A stretch of DNA of 64,000 nt from Falsiroseomonas tokyonensis (lineage in GTDB: Bacteria > Pseudomonadota > Alphaproteobacteria > Acetobacterales > Acetobacteraceae). Of this stretch, positions 52,864 to 61,817 are shown in pieces. The notes under the pieces were generated by a model, which was given only the letters and a program-made list of their open reading frames with translations, was not told the DNA's origin and did not search any database. How positions within the stretch are numbered: position 1 is the first letter of the stretch; each line of letters begins with the position of its first letter. The stretch is taken from NCBI RefSeq assembly GCF_019024325.1, contig NZ_JAFNJS010000003.1:310001-374000 (forward strand). The letters run 5' to 3'. The translations under genes and the position numbers were made by a program.

Positions 52864-53796
52864 ATGAGCGCCGTCATCGGCCAGGGGGCGCCTGCCAAGG
52901 ACCCCGTGAAGGACGCCAAGGTCGAGACGCCGTTCCGGCGCTTCGTCTCGGAGTTCGCGGAATCGAAACTCGCGGTCGGCGGGCTGATCGTGATCACCGC
53001 CATCATCCTGGTGGCGATCCTGGCGCCCTTCATCTCGCCGCAGGACCCCTACGACCTCGCGGTGCTGGACATCATGGACGGGCGGCTGGAGCCCGGTTCG
53101 CAGTCCGGCGACGGGTCCACCACCTACTGGCTCGGCACGGATGACCAGGGGCGGGACATGCTGTCCGGCATCATGTACGGGCTGCGCATCTCGCTGACCG
53201 TCGGCGCCGGCTCCGCCTTCATCGCCTGCATGGTCGGCGCCTCGCTCGGCCTCGCCGCGGCCTATGCCGGTGGCAAGACCGACAGCCTGATCATGCGCAT
53301 CGTCGACCTGCAGCTGTCCTTCCCCTCCATCCTCGTCGCGTTGATGATCCTGGCGTTCCTCGGCAAGTCCGTGACGAACGTGGTCATCGCCATCGTCGTG
53401 GTGGAATGGGCTTATTACGCGCGCACGGTGCGCGGCACCGCGCTGGTCGAGCGCCGGCGCGAATACATCGAGGCGGCGGAGTGCCTGGCGCTGCCGAAAT
53501 ACCGCATCCTGTTCCGGCACCTGCTGCCGAACTGCCTGCCGCCGCTGATCGTCATCGGCACCATGCAGGTGGCGCGCGCCATCGCGCTGGAGGCGACGCT
53601 GTCCTTCCTCGGCCTCGGCGTGCCGATCACCGAGCCCTCGCTCGGCCTGCTGATCGCCAATGGCTACGAATACATGCTGTCGGGAAAATACTGGATTTCC
53701 TTCTACCCGGGCATCGCGCTGCTGGTGACCATCGTCGCCATCAACCTGGTCGGCGACCAGCTGCGCGACGTGCTGAACCCGCGGCTGCAGAAGTAA
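52864..53796 (+). CDS. ABC transporter permease, DppC type
   Basis: The 310-residue permease has the N-terminal OppC/DppC helix (about 37-58), then LGTDDQGRDMLSGIMYGLRIS, the standard signature before the transmembrane domain, and the EAA loop EYIEAAECLALPKYRILFRH. It pairs with the DppB-type protein. Gene gap 13 bp. Confidence 0.95.
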   Translation: MSAVIGQGAPAKDPVKDAKVETPFRRFVSEFAESKLAVGGLIVITAIILVAILAPFISPQDPYDLAVLDIMDGRLEPGSQSGDGSTTYWLGTDDQGRDMLSGIMYGLRISLTVGAGSAFIACMVGASLGLAAAYAGGKTDSLIMRIVDLQLSFPSILVALMILAFLGKSVTNVVIAIVVVEWAYYARTVRGTALVERRREYIEAAECLALPKYRILFRHLLPNCLPPLIVIGTMQVARAIALEATLSFLGLGVPITEPSLGLLIANGYEYMLSGKYWISFYPGIALLVTIVAINLVGDQLRDVLNPRLQK

Positions 53797-53804
53797 GGGT
53801 GCCC

Positions 53805-54811
53805 ATGGCCGAGACCACCACCGCCGCGACCGCCGCGGCGCCCACGCTGGAGGTGCGGAACCTCCAGACCCACTTCTTCACCCGCGCCGGCGTGGTGCGT
53901 GCGGTGGACGACGTGTCCTTCACCATCGGCCGCGGCAAGGTGCTGGGGCTGGTCGGCGAAAGCGGCTCCGGCAAGACCGTCACCGGCTTCTCCATCATGA
54001 AGCTGGTGGATCCGCCCGGCCGCATCGTCGGTGGCTCCATCCTGTTCCAGGGCAAGGACCTGGCGACGCGGTCCGAGGAGGAGATGCGCAACCTGCGGGG
54101 CAACCGCATTGCGATGATCTTCCAGGACCCGATGATGACGCTGAACCCGGTGCTGCGCATCGACACGCAGATGATCGAGACGGTGCAGGCGCATGAGAAG
54201 GTGTCCGAGGCCGATGCCCGCGCCCGGGCGCGGGATGCGCTGGGCATGGTCGGCATCCCGTCCCCGGACGAACGGCTGAAATCCTATCCGCACCAATTCT
54301 CCGGCGGCATGCGCCAGCGCGTCGCCATCGCCATCGCTTTGCTGCACCGCCCGGACCTGATCGTGGCCGACGAGCCCACCACCGCGCTCGACGTCACCAT
54401 CCAGGGCCAGATCCTGGCGGAGGTGCAGAAGCTGTGCGCCACCACCGGCACGGCGATGCTCTGGATCACGCACGACCTCTCCGTGGTCGCCGGCCTCGCG
54501 GACGATATCGCGGTCATGTATGCCGGACGCGTCGTCGAATTCGGCGATGTGGGGGAGGTGCTGGACAAGCCGCTGCATCCCTATACCCACGGCCTGATCG
54601 GCAGCGTGCCGTCCCGCAACAAGCGCGGGGAGCCGCTGCGGCAGATCCCGGGCATGACACCCTCGCTCCTCAACCTGCCGGAGGGCTGTTCCTTCCGCGC
54701 CCGCTGCCCGCGGGCGGCCGCCGATTGCATCGTGATGCCCGAGCTGCACCCCTGGCTGCCCCAGCGCCTCGCCCGCTGCCACCACCCGCATCTCGAGGAG
54801 GTGGCCGCGGC

Positions 54812-54815
<4 letters not shown>
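53805..54815 (+). CDS. ABC transporter ATP-binding protein, DppD type
   Basis: The 336-residue ATPase has Walker [10 protein letters not shown]-loop [11 protein letters not shown], signature SGGMRQR, Walker [13 protein letters not shown] and switch His in THDLSVV. The C-terminal oligopeptide-transporter domain has the cysteine cluster in [15 protein letters not shown], as in DppD/OppD. An in-frame GTG two codons upstream is possible, but ATG 53805 is more usual. Overlaps the next gene by ATGA. Confidence 0.95.
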
Positions 54816-55866
<1,051 letters not shown>

Positions 55867-55870
<4 letters not shown>

Positions 55871-56451
55871 CCCCGCCCTATCGCGCCCAATGGGAAAGCC
55901 GCGACCTGGTCGCGGCCTTCCTGGCGGGCCAAGACCCCGCGACGGATCCCGCCTGGGCCGCCAGCGGCGCAGCGGATGCGGCCGAATATGCGCGCTGGGC
56001 CGGCCATCTCTGCGGCTGCGCCTGCCTGCAGATGGTGCTGGGCGCGCAGGGCCGGCCGGTGCCGCCGATCCATGCCATCCGCCGCGCCGTGCAGGCCGAG
56101 GGCGGCTACCAGGAGCTGGCGGATGGCACGATCCGCGGCCTGATCTATGCCGGGGCGGTGGCCTGGCTGGCCGGGCAGAGGATCGCGGCCCGGATCCAGC
56201 TTGATCTCGGCGCCGCCGATCTGGTGGGTGAGGGGCTGTTCATCGCCTCCGTCCACCCCGCCATCCGCTGGCCCGACCGGCCGTCACCCGGGCGCGGCGG
56301 GCATCTGGTGCTGGTATTCGGCACGGACGAGGCGGGGCGGCTCCGCTTCCACAACCCCTCCGGCGACAGCCGCGCCAGCCAGGAGGATACGCGCCTGCCG
56401 CCCGCCGATTTCGATCGCTTTTTTGCGGGGCGCGGCATCCGGATCGGCTGA
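55867..56451 (+). CDS. C39-like cysteine peptidase candidate, apparent CTG start
   Basis: The first conventional start (ATG 56032) would begin inside the catalytic motif. Reading upstream, the frame is open and gives a sensible N-terminus TPPYRAQWESRDLVAAF, then AGHLCGCACLQMVLG. That motif matches the peptidase C39 type Cys block (C49). GGHLVLVFG (His146) and FHNPSGD (Asn163, Asp in most relatives) complete a papain-like triad. The only initiator that fits is CTG at 55867-55869, overlapping the DppF stop as CTGA. No signal or membrane helix is seen, so the product is probably cytosolic. Fold and start are both inferred. Confidence 0.72.
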
Positions 56452-56455
56452 GCCG

Positions 56456-57121
56456 TCAGGTCCGCTTGGTTTCGGGCGCGCTGCCTCGTCCCCGGCCTGG
56501 CGGGTCGCTGGGGTCGCTATCGGTCGGACCATCCGCGCCCTTGCGGGGCGCGCGATTGCCGCCGCGCCCGGCGCCAGGCGGGTCTGTGGGGTCGCTGTCG
56601 GTCGGGCCATCCGCGCCCTTGCGGGGCGGGCGATTGCCGCCGCGCCCAGCGCCGGGTGGGTCGTTGGGATCGCTGTCGGTCACGCCGTTGCGCGGCGCAG
56701 TGCCGCCGCCTCCCCGACCTGGCGGGTCCGAGGGATCGCTGTCGCTGGGTCCGGAGGGCGGGCGACTGCCGCCCCGGCCCTGGCCAGGCGGGTCGGTGGG
56801 GTCGCTGTCGGTCGGGCCGGCGGGCGCCCGGCTGCCGCCGCGCCCCTGGCCGGGCGGGTCGCTCGGGTCGCTGTCACTCACGCCGCCACCATTCGGCCGG
56901 CTGCCGCCACGACCCCGGCCGGGGGCATCGCTGGGGTCGCTATCGGTCAGCCCGCTGTTCGCCGGCGGAGGCGCGGCGCCCTTATTGTCCTGCACGCCGC
57001 CGCCGCCGGACTTGGCGCCCTGCGCCCGCGCCGCCGCCGGCACCGCCGCCCCGCCACTTGCCGCAGCCAGCCGCAGCACCAGCAGCCGGCGGCCGAGCGG
57101 GGACCCATCAGATGCGGACAT
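56456..57121 (-). CDS. Exported DSDP-repeat protein
   Basis: The 221-residue protein has a signal-like N-terminus (GRRLLVLRLAAASGGAAVPA, then AARAQG). From residue 58 to the end it consists of seven tandem units of 22-26 residues built on [GP]xTDSDPxDPPGxGRGG. Each unit has an acidic DSDPxD knot followed by a Gly/Arg stretch and a spacer; the last three spacers include RKGAD. The acidic knots could bind calcium but are not RTX or EF-hand loops. AAGGGA precedes ATG 57121. Function unknown. It is divergent from a small membrane protein 113 bp away. Confidence 0.82.
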   Translation of the reverse strand: MSASDGSPLGRRLLVLRLAAASGGAAVPAAARAQGAKSGGGGVQDNKGAAPPPANSGLTDSDPSDAPGRGRGGSRPNGGGVSDSDPSDPPGQGRGGSRAPAGPTDSDPTDPPGQGRGGSRPPSGPSDSDPSDPPGRGGGGTAPRNGVTDSDPNDPPGAGRGGNRPPRKGADGPTDSDPTDPPGAGRGGNRAPRKGADGPTDSDPSDPPGRGRGSAPETKRT

Positions 57122-57234
57122 GCGGCGCTCCCTTCCTGCCGCCATGTTTGCGGGGCGGCGGCGCCTCCACAAGGGGCGCGCCGCGCGGGATGATTCCGCT
57201 TGCGTTCATGTTCTGGTTATGTTCCTCTCACGCT

Positions 57235-57441
57235 ATGAGCACCATCGCCCTCGACTTCCGCCGCCCGGCCGAGATCGCCCGCGAGATTCCGGACGGGCTC
57301 CGCATCCCCCCGCGGCCGCGGGTCATCACCCGGGCCCCGGCGCGGGAGCCTGCCTGGCGAGAGGCGATGCGCTGGTCGCTGATCGCACTCAGCGCCAGCC
57401 TGGTGGCCGGGGAGGTCGCGCTGGCCCTCTTCGGGCCCTGA
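57235..57441 (+). CDS. Small single-span membrane protein
   Basis: The 68-residue ORF begins STIALDFRRPAEIAREIPDG, has a Pro/Arg-rich middle and ends in one hydrophobic helix (WSLIALSASLVAGEVALALFGP). The C-terminal anchor suggests an inner-membrane tail protein with its N-terminus in the cytosol. Divergent from the DSDP-repeat gene and directly followed by a palindromic element. No known family. Confidence 0.6.
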   Translation: MSTIALDFRRPAEIAREIPDGLRIPPRPRVITRAPAREPAWREAMRWSLIALSASLVAGEVALALFGP

Positions 57442-57603
57442 GAGACCGTTTGAGAAGACCGGACGGGTCGGTCCCGCGGCGCTTTTCCGCCCCTGCCGCG
57501 TTGGGCGGCTTGCCGATGCAACCAGCATCGGCCGCACCGCCCGCCTTGCAGGAACGAAAAATCGCCTGCGGTCCCTCAGCCGCCGGCATTCTCAAACGGT
57601 CTC
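57442..57603. repeat. 162-bp intergenic palindromic element C
   Basis: GAGACCGTTTGAGAA (57442-57456) and TTCTCAAACGGTCTC (57589-57603) are perfect 15-bp inverted ends. Inside is a further imperfect hairpin around GCCGATGC-aacca-GCATCGGC. The left end begins directly after the small membrane gene's stop and the right end finishes 9 bp before the sensor kinase stop, so it fills the gap between convergent genes exactly as elements A and B do. Confidence 0.85.
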
Positions 57604-57612
57604 CGAGCCGCC

Positions 57613-58974
57613 TCACACCGGCAGCGTCGCGAGGGCGGAGAGTCCGCCGGTCGGACGGTTGCGCAGCACCACGTCGCCGCCATGCGCGCGGAAGATGTTG
57701 CGCGCGATCGGCAGGCCCAGCCCGGTGCCTCCGGTTTCCCGATTGCGGCTTGCCTCCAGCCGGCGGAAGGGCTGGAAGACGTTCTCCAGCTCGCTGTCCG
57801 GCACGCCCGGCCCGTCATCCTCCACCGCGATCCGCACCACCCCGCCCACCGGCGGCTGCAGCCGCAGCGTGGCGGAGCCGCCATAGGCCACGGCATTGCC
57901 CACCAGATTGGCCAGCGCCCGCTTCAGCGACCCCGGCCGCGCCGCCACCGTCAGGTGTTCCGGCCCGATATAGGTGATCAGCTCGGCATAATCCGGGCTG
58001 CCATCCGCCGCCTCATCCGTCACGGTGCGACACAGCGAGGCGAGGTCCACGGGCACGGAGGGTTCGCGCGTCGAATCGTCGCGCGCGAAGGCCAGCGTGG
58101 CGGCGATCATCGCCTCCATCTCATCCAGGTCGGCCAGCATCTTCCGGCGCTGCTCGTCATCTTCCAGGAATTCCGCGCGCAGCTTCAACCGGGTGATCGG
58201 CGTCTTCAGGTCATGCCCGATGGCGGCCAGCATCTGGGTGCGGTCGCCGACGAAGCGACGGATGCGCTCGGCCATGGTGTTGAAGGCGCGCGCGGCGGTG
58301 GCGACCTCGGCGGGGCCGGTCTCGGGCAAGGGGGGCGCATTCACGTCGCGGCCCAGCCGGTCTGCCGCCTCGGCCAGCGCGCCGACCGGCCGGGTCAGCC
58401 GCCGCACTGCCCAGAGGGTCAGCGCCACGGCGGCCAGGGTCATCAGCACGAAGGCGACGAGGAAGGTGAGCGAATGCCAGGGTCGCGGCGGCGGCATTTC
58501 CAGCCGCAGGTTCAGCCAGCCCTTGTCCGGAAAGCGGAGGCTGACCATCAGCCGGCCGGGATGCCCATGGGTCGCGATCACCACTTCCCGCGGCCGCAGC
58601 CGGGGCGGGGCGAAGCGCAGCTGGTCCAGGCGCAGCAGGCTGATCAGCGGCGGCGGCGGCGGCGGGAAGCCCGGCTGCGCCAGCGCCACCTCGTCCAGCG
58701 TGATCCGCATGCCCGGCGGCATGTCCAGATCGTCCAGCACCGCCTGGCGCCGATCGGGCGAAAGCGGCAGCAGGCTGCGCCAGGCGCCGAAGGAGCGCTG
58801 CGAGATCTCCCGCGCATGCTGGAAGCGCTGCAGGTCCACGCGGTCCAGCGCATGGATGGTCAGCCCCGCCACCTGCACCAGGATCAGGCCGATGATCAGC
58901 ACCAGCGCCGTGCGGCCCGCCAGGCTGCAGGGCCAGAGCCAGCGAAAGGCGCGCCAGATCCGCCAGTCGCGCAC
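57613..58974 (-). CDS. Sensor histidine kinase, EnvZ type
   Basis: The 453-residue membrane kinase has two helices (about 21-43 and 168-190) bounding a periplasmic region that includes a six-proline run, then HAMP, HisKA with AAIGHDLKTPITRLKLRAEF (phosphoacceptor His) and HATPase_c with NLVGNAVAYGG, EDDGPGVP and GTGLGLPIARNI. It is paired with the regulator gene two bases upstream. The DLKTPITR box is of the EnvZ class. The signal sensed is unknown. Confidence 0.94.
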   Translation of the reverse strand: MRDWRIWRAFRWLWPCSLAGRTALVLIIGLILVQVAGLTIHALDRVDLQRFQHAREISQRSFGAWRSLLPLSPDRRQAVLDDLDMPPGMRITLDEVALAQPGFPPPPPPLISLLRLDQLRFAPPRLRPREVVIATHGHPGRLMVSLRFPDKGWLNLRLEMPPPRPWHSLTFLVAFVLMTLAAVALTLWAVRRLTRPVGALAEAADRLGRDVNAPPLPETGPAEVATAARAFNTMAERIRRFVGDRTQMLAAIGHDLKTPITRLKLRAEFLEDDEQRRKMLADLDEMEAMIAATLAFARDDSTREPSVPVDLASLCRTVTDEAADGSPDYAELITYIGPEHLTVAARPGSLKRALANLVGNAVAYGGSATLRLQPPVGGVVRIAVEDDGPGVPDSELENVFQPFRRLEASRNRETGGTGLGLPIARNIFRAHGGDVVLRNRPTGGLSALATLPV

Positions 58975-58976
58975 CT

Positions 58977-59705
58977 TCAGCCGCGCTCGACGGTGGCGGA
59001 GAGAACGTAGCCGCCGCCGCGCACGGTCTTGATCACCTGCGGATTGCGCCCGTCATCCTCCAGCTTGCGGCGGAGGCGGGAGACGGCGACATCGATGGCG
59101 CGGTCGAAGGGCCCGGCCTGGCGGCCGCGCAGCAGGTCCATCAGCATGTCCCGCGTCAGCACCCGGTTGGGGCGTTCCACCAGCACCATCAGCAGCTCGT
59201 ATTCGCCGCCCGTCAGCGGCACCTCGGCGCCCTGGGGGTTCAGCAGGCGCCGGCGCGTCGGCTCCAGCACCCAGCCGGCGAAGCGCAGCACCCTGGCCGG
59301 CGGCTCCTGGGATGGGCCGGTGCTGCTGTCCGCCGTGGCGCGGCGCAGCACGGCGCGGATGCGGGCCAGCAGCTCCCGCGGGTTGAATGGCTTGGCCACA
59401 TAGTCGTCGGCGCCGAGTTCCAGGCCGACGATGCGGTCCGTCTCCTCCCCCATCGCGGTCAGCATAACGATCGGCACCTCGGACTGGGTGCGCAGCCAGC
59501 GGGCGAGGTCCAGGCCCGATTCGCCGGGCATCATCAGGTCCAGCACCACCAGATGGTAGCGGCCGAGCGGCCAGAGCTTCCGCGCCTCCCGCGCATCCCG
59601 CGCCGCGGTCACGCGGAAGGACTGCTTCTCAAGGAATTTTCCCAGAAGCTCGCGGATTTCGCGGTCGTCATCGACGACGAGGATATGCGGGGCTGTGGCG
59701 TCCAT
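58977..59705 (-). CDS. Response regulator, OmpR/PhoB type
   Basis: The 242-residue regulator has a receiver domain with DDD at 12-14, phosphorylated Asp56 in VVLDLMMPG and Lys in VAKPFNPRELL, then a winged-helix DNA-binding domain (about 140-240) with RAIDVAVSRLRRKLEDDGRN and KTVRGGGYVLSA. It works with the kinase two bases downstream. Start ATG 59705 gives MDATAPHILVVDDD. Confidence 0.96.
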   Translation of the reverse strand: MDATAPHILVVDDDREIRELLGKFLEKQSFRVTAARDAREARKLWPLGRYHLVVLDLMMPGESGLDLARWLRTQSEVPIVMLTAMGEETDRIVGLELGADDYVAKPFNPRELLARIRAVLRRATADSSTGPSQEPPARVLRFAGWVLEPTRRRLLNPQGAEVPLTGGEYELLMVLVERPNRVLTRDMLMDLLRGRQAGPFDRAIDVAVSRLRRKLEDDGRNPQVIKTVRGGGYVLSATVERG

Positions 59706-59928
59706 GGCCGTAACATAGCGCGCAGCAGGCGGGCCCCTAGGGGCCAAAGCCTCGGGCGTGTTGCGGCTTGTGACCCAGGGCGGTGCGGTTACGCAGCGTT
59801 GCACTTCCTGACGTTCCCGACCCTTACCGCGTAACCGCCAGGGCGCATTTGTCGGACCGCAAGGCGCCATGCCGGCCTGGGACTTCCCCCCTCCCAACCG
59901 GGGATGGCGTATTGTACTGGCGGCGGGG

Positions 59929-60639
59929 ATGACCCTTTCTCCTGAATCCCCGCCGCCGAACTTTCCCGAACCCCCGGCCTGGGTGCGCCCGGCCATCGTG
60001 GCGCTGGTTGCGGCGGATCCGGATCTGGCGGCCATCGAGGACGCGGCCGGGCCCTTGCCCTGGCGATCGCGGCCTGCGGGCCTCGCCGGGCTGTTGCGGA
60101 CCATCTGCGGCCAGCAGATCTCGAACCAGGCGGCCGGCGCCATCTGGCGGCGGCTTTCGGCGATTCCGGGCGCGCTGGAACCGGCGACGCTGGTGGCGAT
60201 GGACGATGCGACGCTGTGCGGCATCGGCGGCCTGTCCCGGCCCAAGGCGGCGCATGCCCGCGCCCTGGCGGCGGCATGCCTTGATGGCGCGCTGCGGCTG
60301 GAGGCGCTGGAGGCGATGGGGGACGAGGCGGCGGTGGCACATCTCTCCGCCATCCGCGGCCTGGGCCGCTGGACGGCGGAGGTGCATCTGCTGTTCGCCC
60401 ATGACCGGCCGGACATCTTCCCGAGCGGCGACATCGCACTCGCCGCCAGCGTGGCGCATCTGAAGCGGCTTCCGAGCCGGCCGACGCCGAAGCAACTCGC
60501 CGAGATCGCGCTGGCCTGGCAGCCCTGGCGCGGCATCGCCGCGCGGCTGTTCTGGCACCATTGGCGCCATGTCACCGGCCGGCCGCTGATCGAGGATCCA
60601 TTGCCGGCCGCGCCCGCCGGCGGCAGTTTGGCCGGATGA
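59929..60639 (+). CDS. DNA-3-methyladenine glycosylase family protein (AlkA-like, HhH-GPD)
   Basis: The 236-residue base-excision enzyme has ICGQQISNQAAGAIW, the helix-hairpin-helix region IRGLGRWTAEVHLLF, and the catalytic Asp in FPSGDIALAASV. It lacks the AlkA N-terminal domain, as in shorter bacterial members. It removes alkylated purines. ATG 59929 follows GGCGGGG; an in-frame start 20 codons upstream is possible. Overlaps the aminotransferase gene as ATGA. Confidence 0.9.
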   Translation: MTLSPESPPPNFPEPPAWVRPAIVALVAADPDLAAIEDAAGPLPWRSRPAGLAGLLRTICGQQISNQAAGAIWRRLSAIPGALEPATLVAMDDATLCGIGGLSRPKAAHARALAAACLDGALRLEALEAMGDEAAVAHLSAIRGLGRWTAEVHLLFAHDRPDIFPSGDIALAASVAHLKRLPSRPTPKQLAEIALAWQPWRGIAARLFWHHWRHVTGRPLIEDPLPAAPAGGSLAG

Positions 60640-61817
60640 ATTTCTCCGCTGCCCTGTGCCGCACCGCGCATCCTCCCATCCCCGCCGCCCGCGCCTGGGC
60701 CGCGCGCTACCGGGGCGGCGCCGGGCCGGCGCTGGACCTGACCCAGGCGGTGCCCGGCTATCCGCCGCCCCCCGAATTGCTGGCCCGGCTGGCGGAGGCC
60801 GCGGGCAGCACCGCCTGCGCCGGCTATGGCCCGATCGATGGCGATGCGCCGCTGCGCGCCGCCCTGGCCGCGGACATGGCCGGCTTCTACGGCGCGGACA
60901 TCGCGCCCGCCGATGTCGCCATCACCGCCGGCTGCAACCTGGCCTTCGCCATGACCATGGCGGTGCTGTCCGCGCCGGGCGAGGCGGTGATGCTGCCCAC
61001 CCCCTGGTACTTCAACCACCAGATGGCGCTGACCATGCGCGGCGTCCGCCCCGTGCCGCTGCCCTGCCGGGCGGAGGCCGGATTCGTGCCCGACCCCGCC
61101 GAGGCCGCCGCGCTGATGGATGCCAGCCCGGTCCGCGCTTTGGTCCTGGTCACCCCCAACAACCCGACCGGCGCCGTCTATCCGCCCGAGGTCATCGCGG
61201 AATTTTCTCGGATCTGCCGCGCCCGTGGCGTGGCCCTGGTGCTGGACGAGACCTATCGGGACTTTCTCACCGAGGCCCAATCCCCGCCGCACGCCTTGTT
61301 CGCCGACCCGTCCTGGCGCGACGGCCTGGTGCATCTCTATTCATTCTCGAAGGCCTATTGCGTGCCGGGGCATCGCCTGGGGGCAGTGGCCGCGGGCCCG
61401 GCATTCCGGACAGAATTGGCCAAGGCGCTAGACACCTGGCAGATCTGCCCGGCGCGGCCGGCCCAGGCGGCGCTGGCCTGGGCGGTGCCGGCGCTTTCCG
61501 GCTGGCGCGCCGGCAACCGGGCGGTGATGGCCGAGCGCGCCACGCTGTTCCGCGCCGGCATCGCCCAGATGCCCGGCTGGCGGCTGGACGCCATCGGCAC
61601 CTACTTTGCGTATCTGCGGCTGCCCGAGGGCGCGCCCGACGCAGAGGCTGCGGCCGCCTGGCTGGCCGCGGAGCAGGGGCTGATGACCCTGCCCGGCCCC
61701 TTCTTCGGCCCCGGCCAGCAGCGCCATCTGCGCCTGGCCTTCGCGAATGCGGGGGCAGAGGTGCTGGCCGAGGTGCCGGCCCGGCTGCGCCAGGCGGCCC
61801 TGGCCTGGGGGCGCTGA
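60636..61817 (+). CDS. Class I/II aminotransferase
   Basis: The 393-residue fold-type I PLP enzyme has TAGCNLAFAMT (phosphate region), VTPNNPTGAVY (Asn that contacts PLP), LVLDETYRDF (Asp and Tyr) and YSFSKAYCVPGHRLG with Lys239 as Schiff-base lysine. Probably an aspartate- or aromatic-type aminotransferase; substrate not determined. Its ATG overlaps the glycosylase stop, although the two functions are unrelated. Confidence 0.92.
   Translation: MNFSAALCRTAHPPIPAARAWAARYRGGAGPALDLTQAVPGYPPPPELLARLAEAAGSTACAGYGPIDGDAPLRAALAADMAGFYGADIAPADVAITAGCNLAFAMTMAVLSAPGEAVMLPTPWYFNHQMALTMRGVRPVPLPCRAEAGFVPDPAEAAALMDASPVRALVLVTPNNPTGAVYPPEVIAEFSRICRARGVALVLDETYRDFLTEAQSPPHALFADPSWRDGLVHLYSFSKAYCVPGHRLGAVAAGPAFRTELAKALDTWQICPARPAQAALAWAVPALSGWRAGNRAVMAERATLFRAGIAQMPGWRLDAIGTYFAYLRLPEGAPDAEAAAAWLAAEQGLMTLPGPFFGPGQQRHLRLAFANAGAEVLAEVPARLRQAALAWGR

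Noticed and set aside
57200-57223. Sigma-70-like promoter before the small membrane gene (TTGCGT ... TATGTT)
   Set aside because: The spacer is only 12 bp, too short to be credible.
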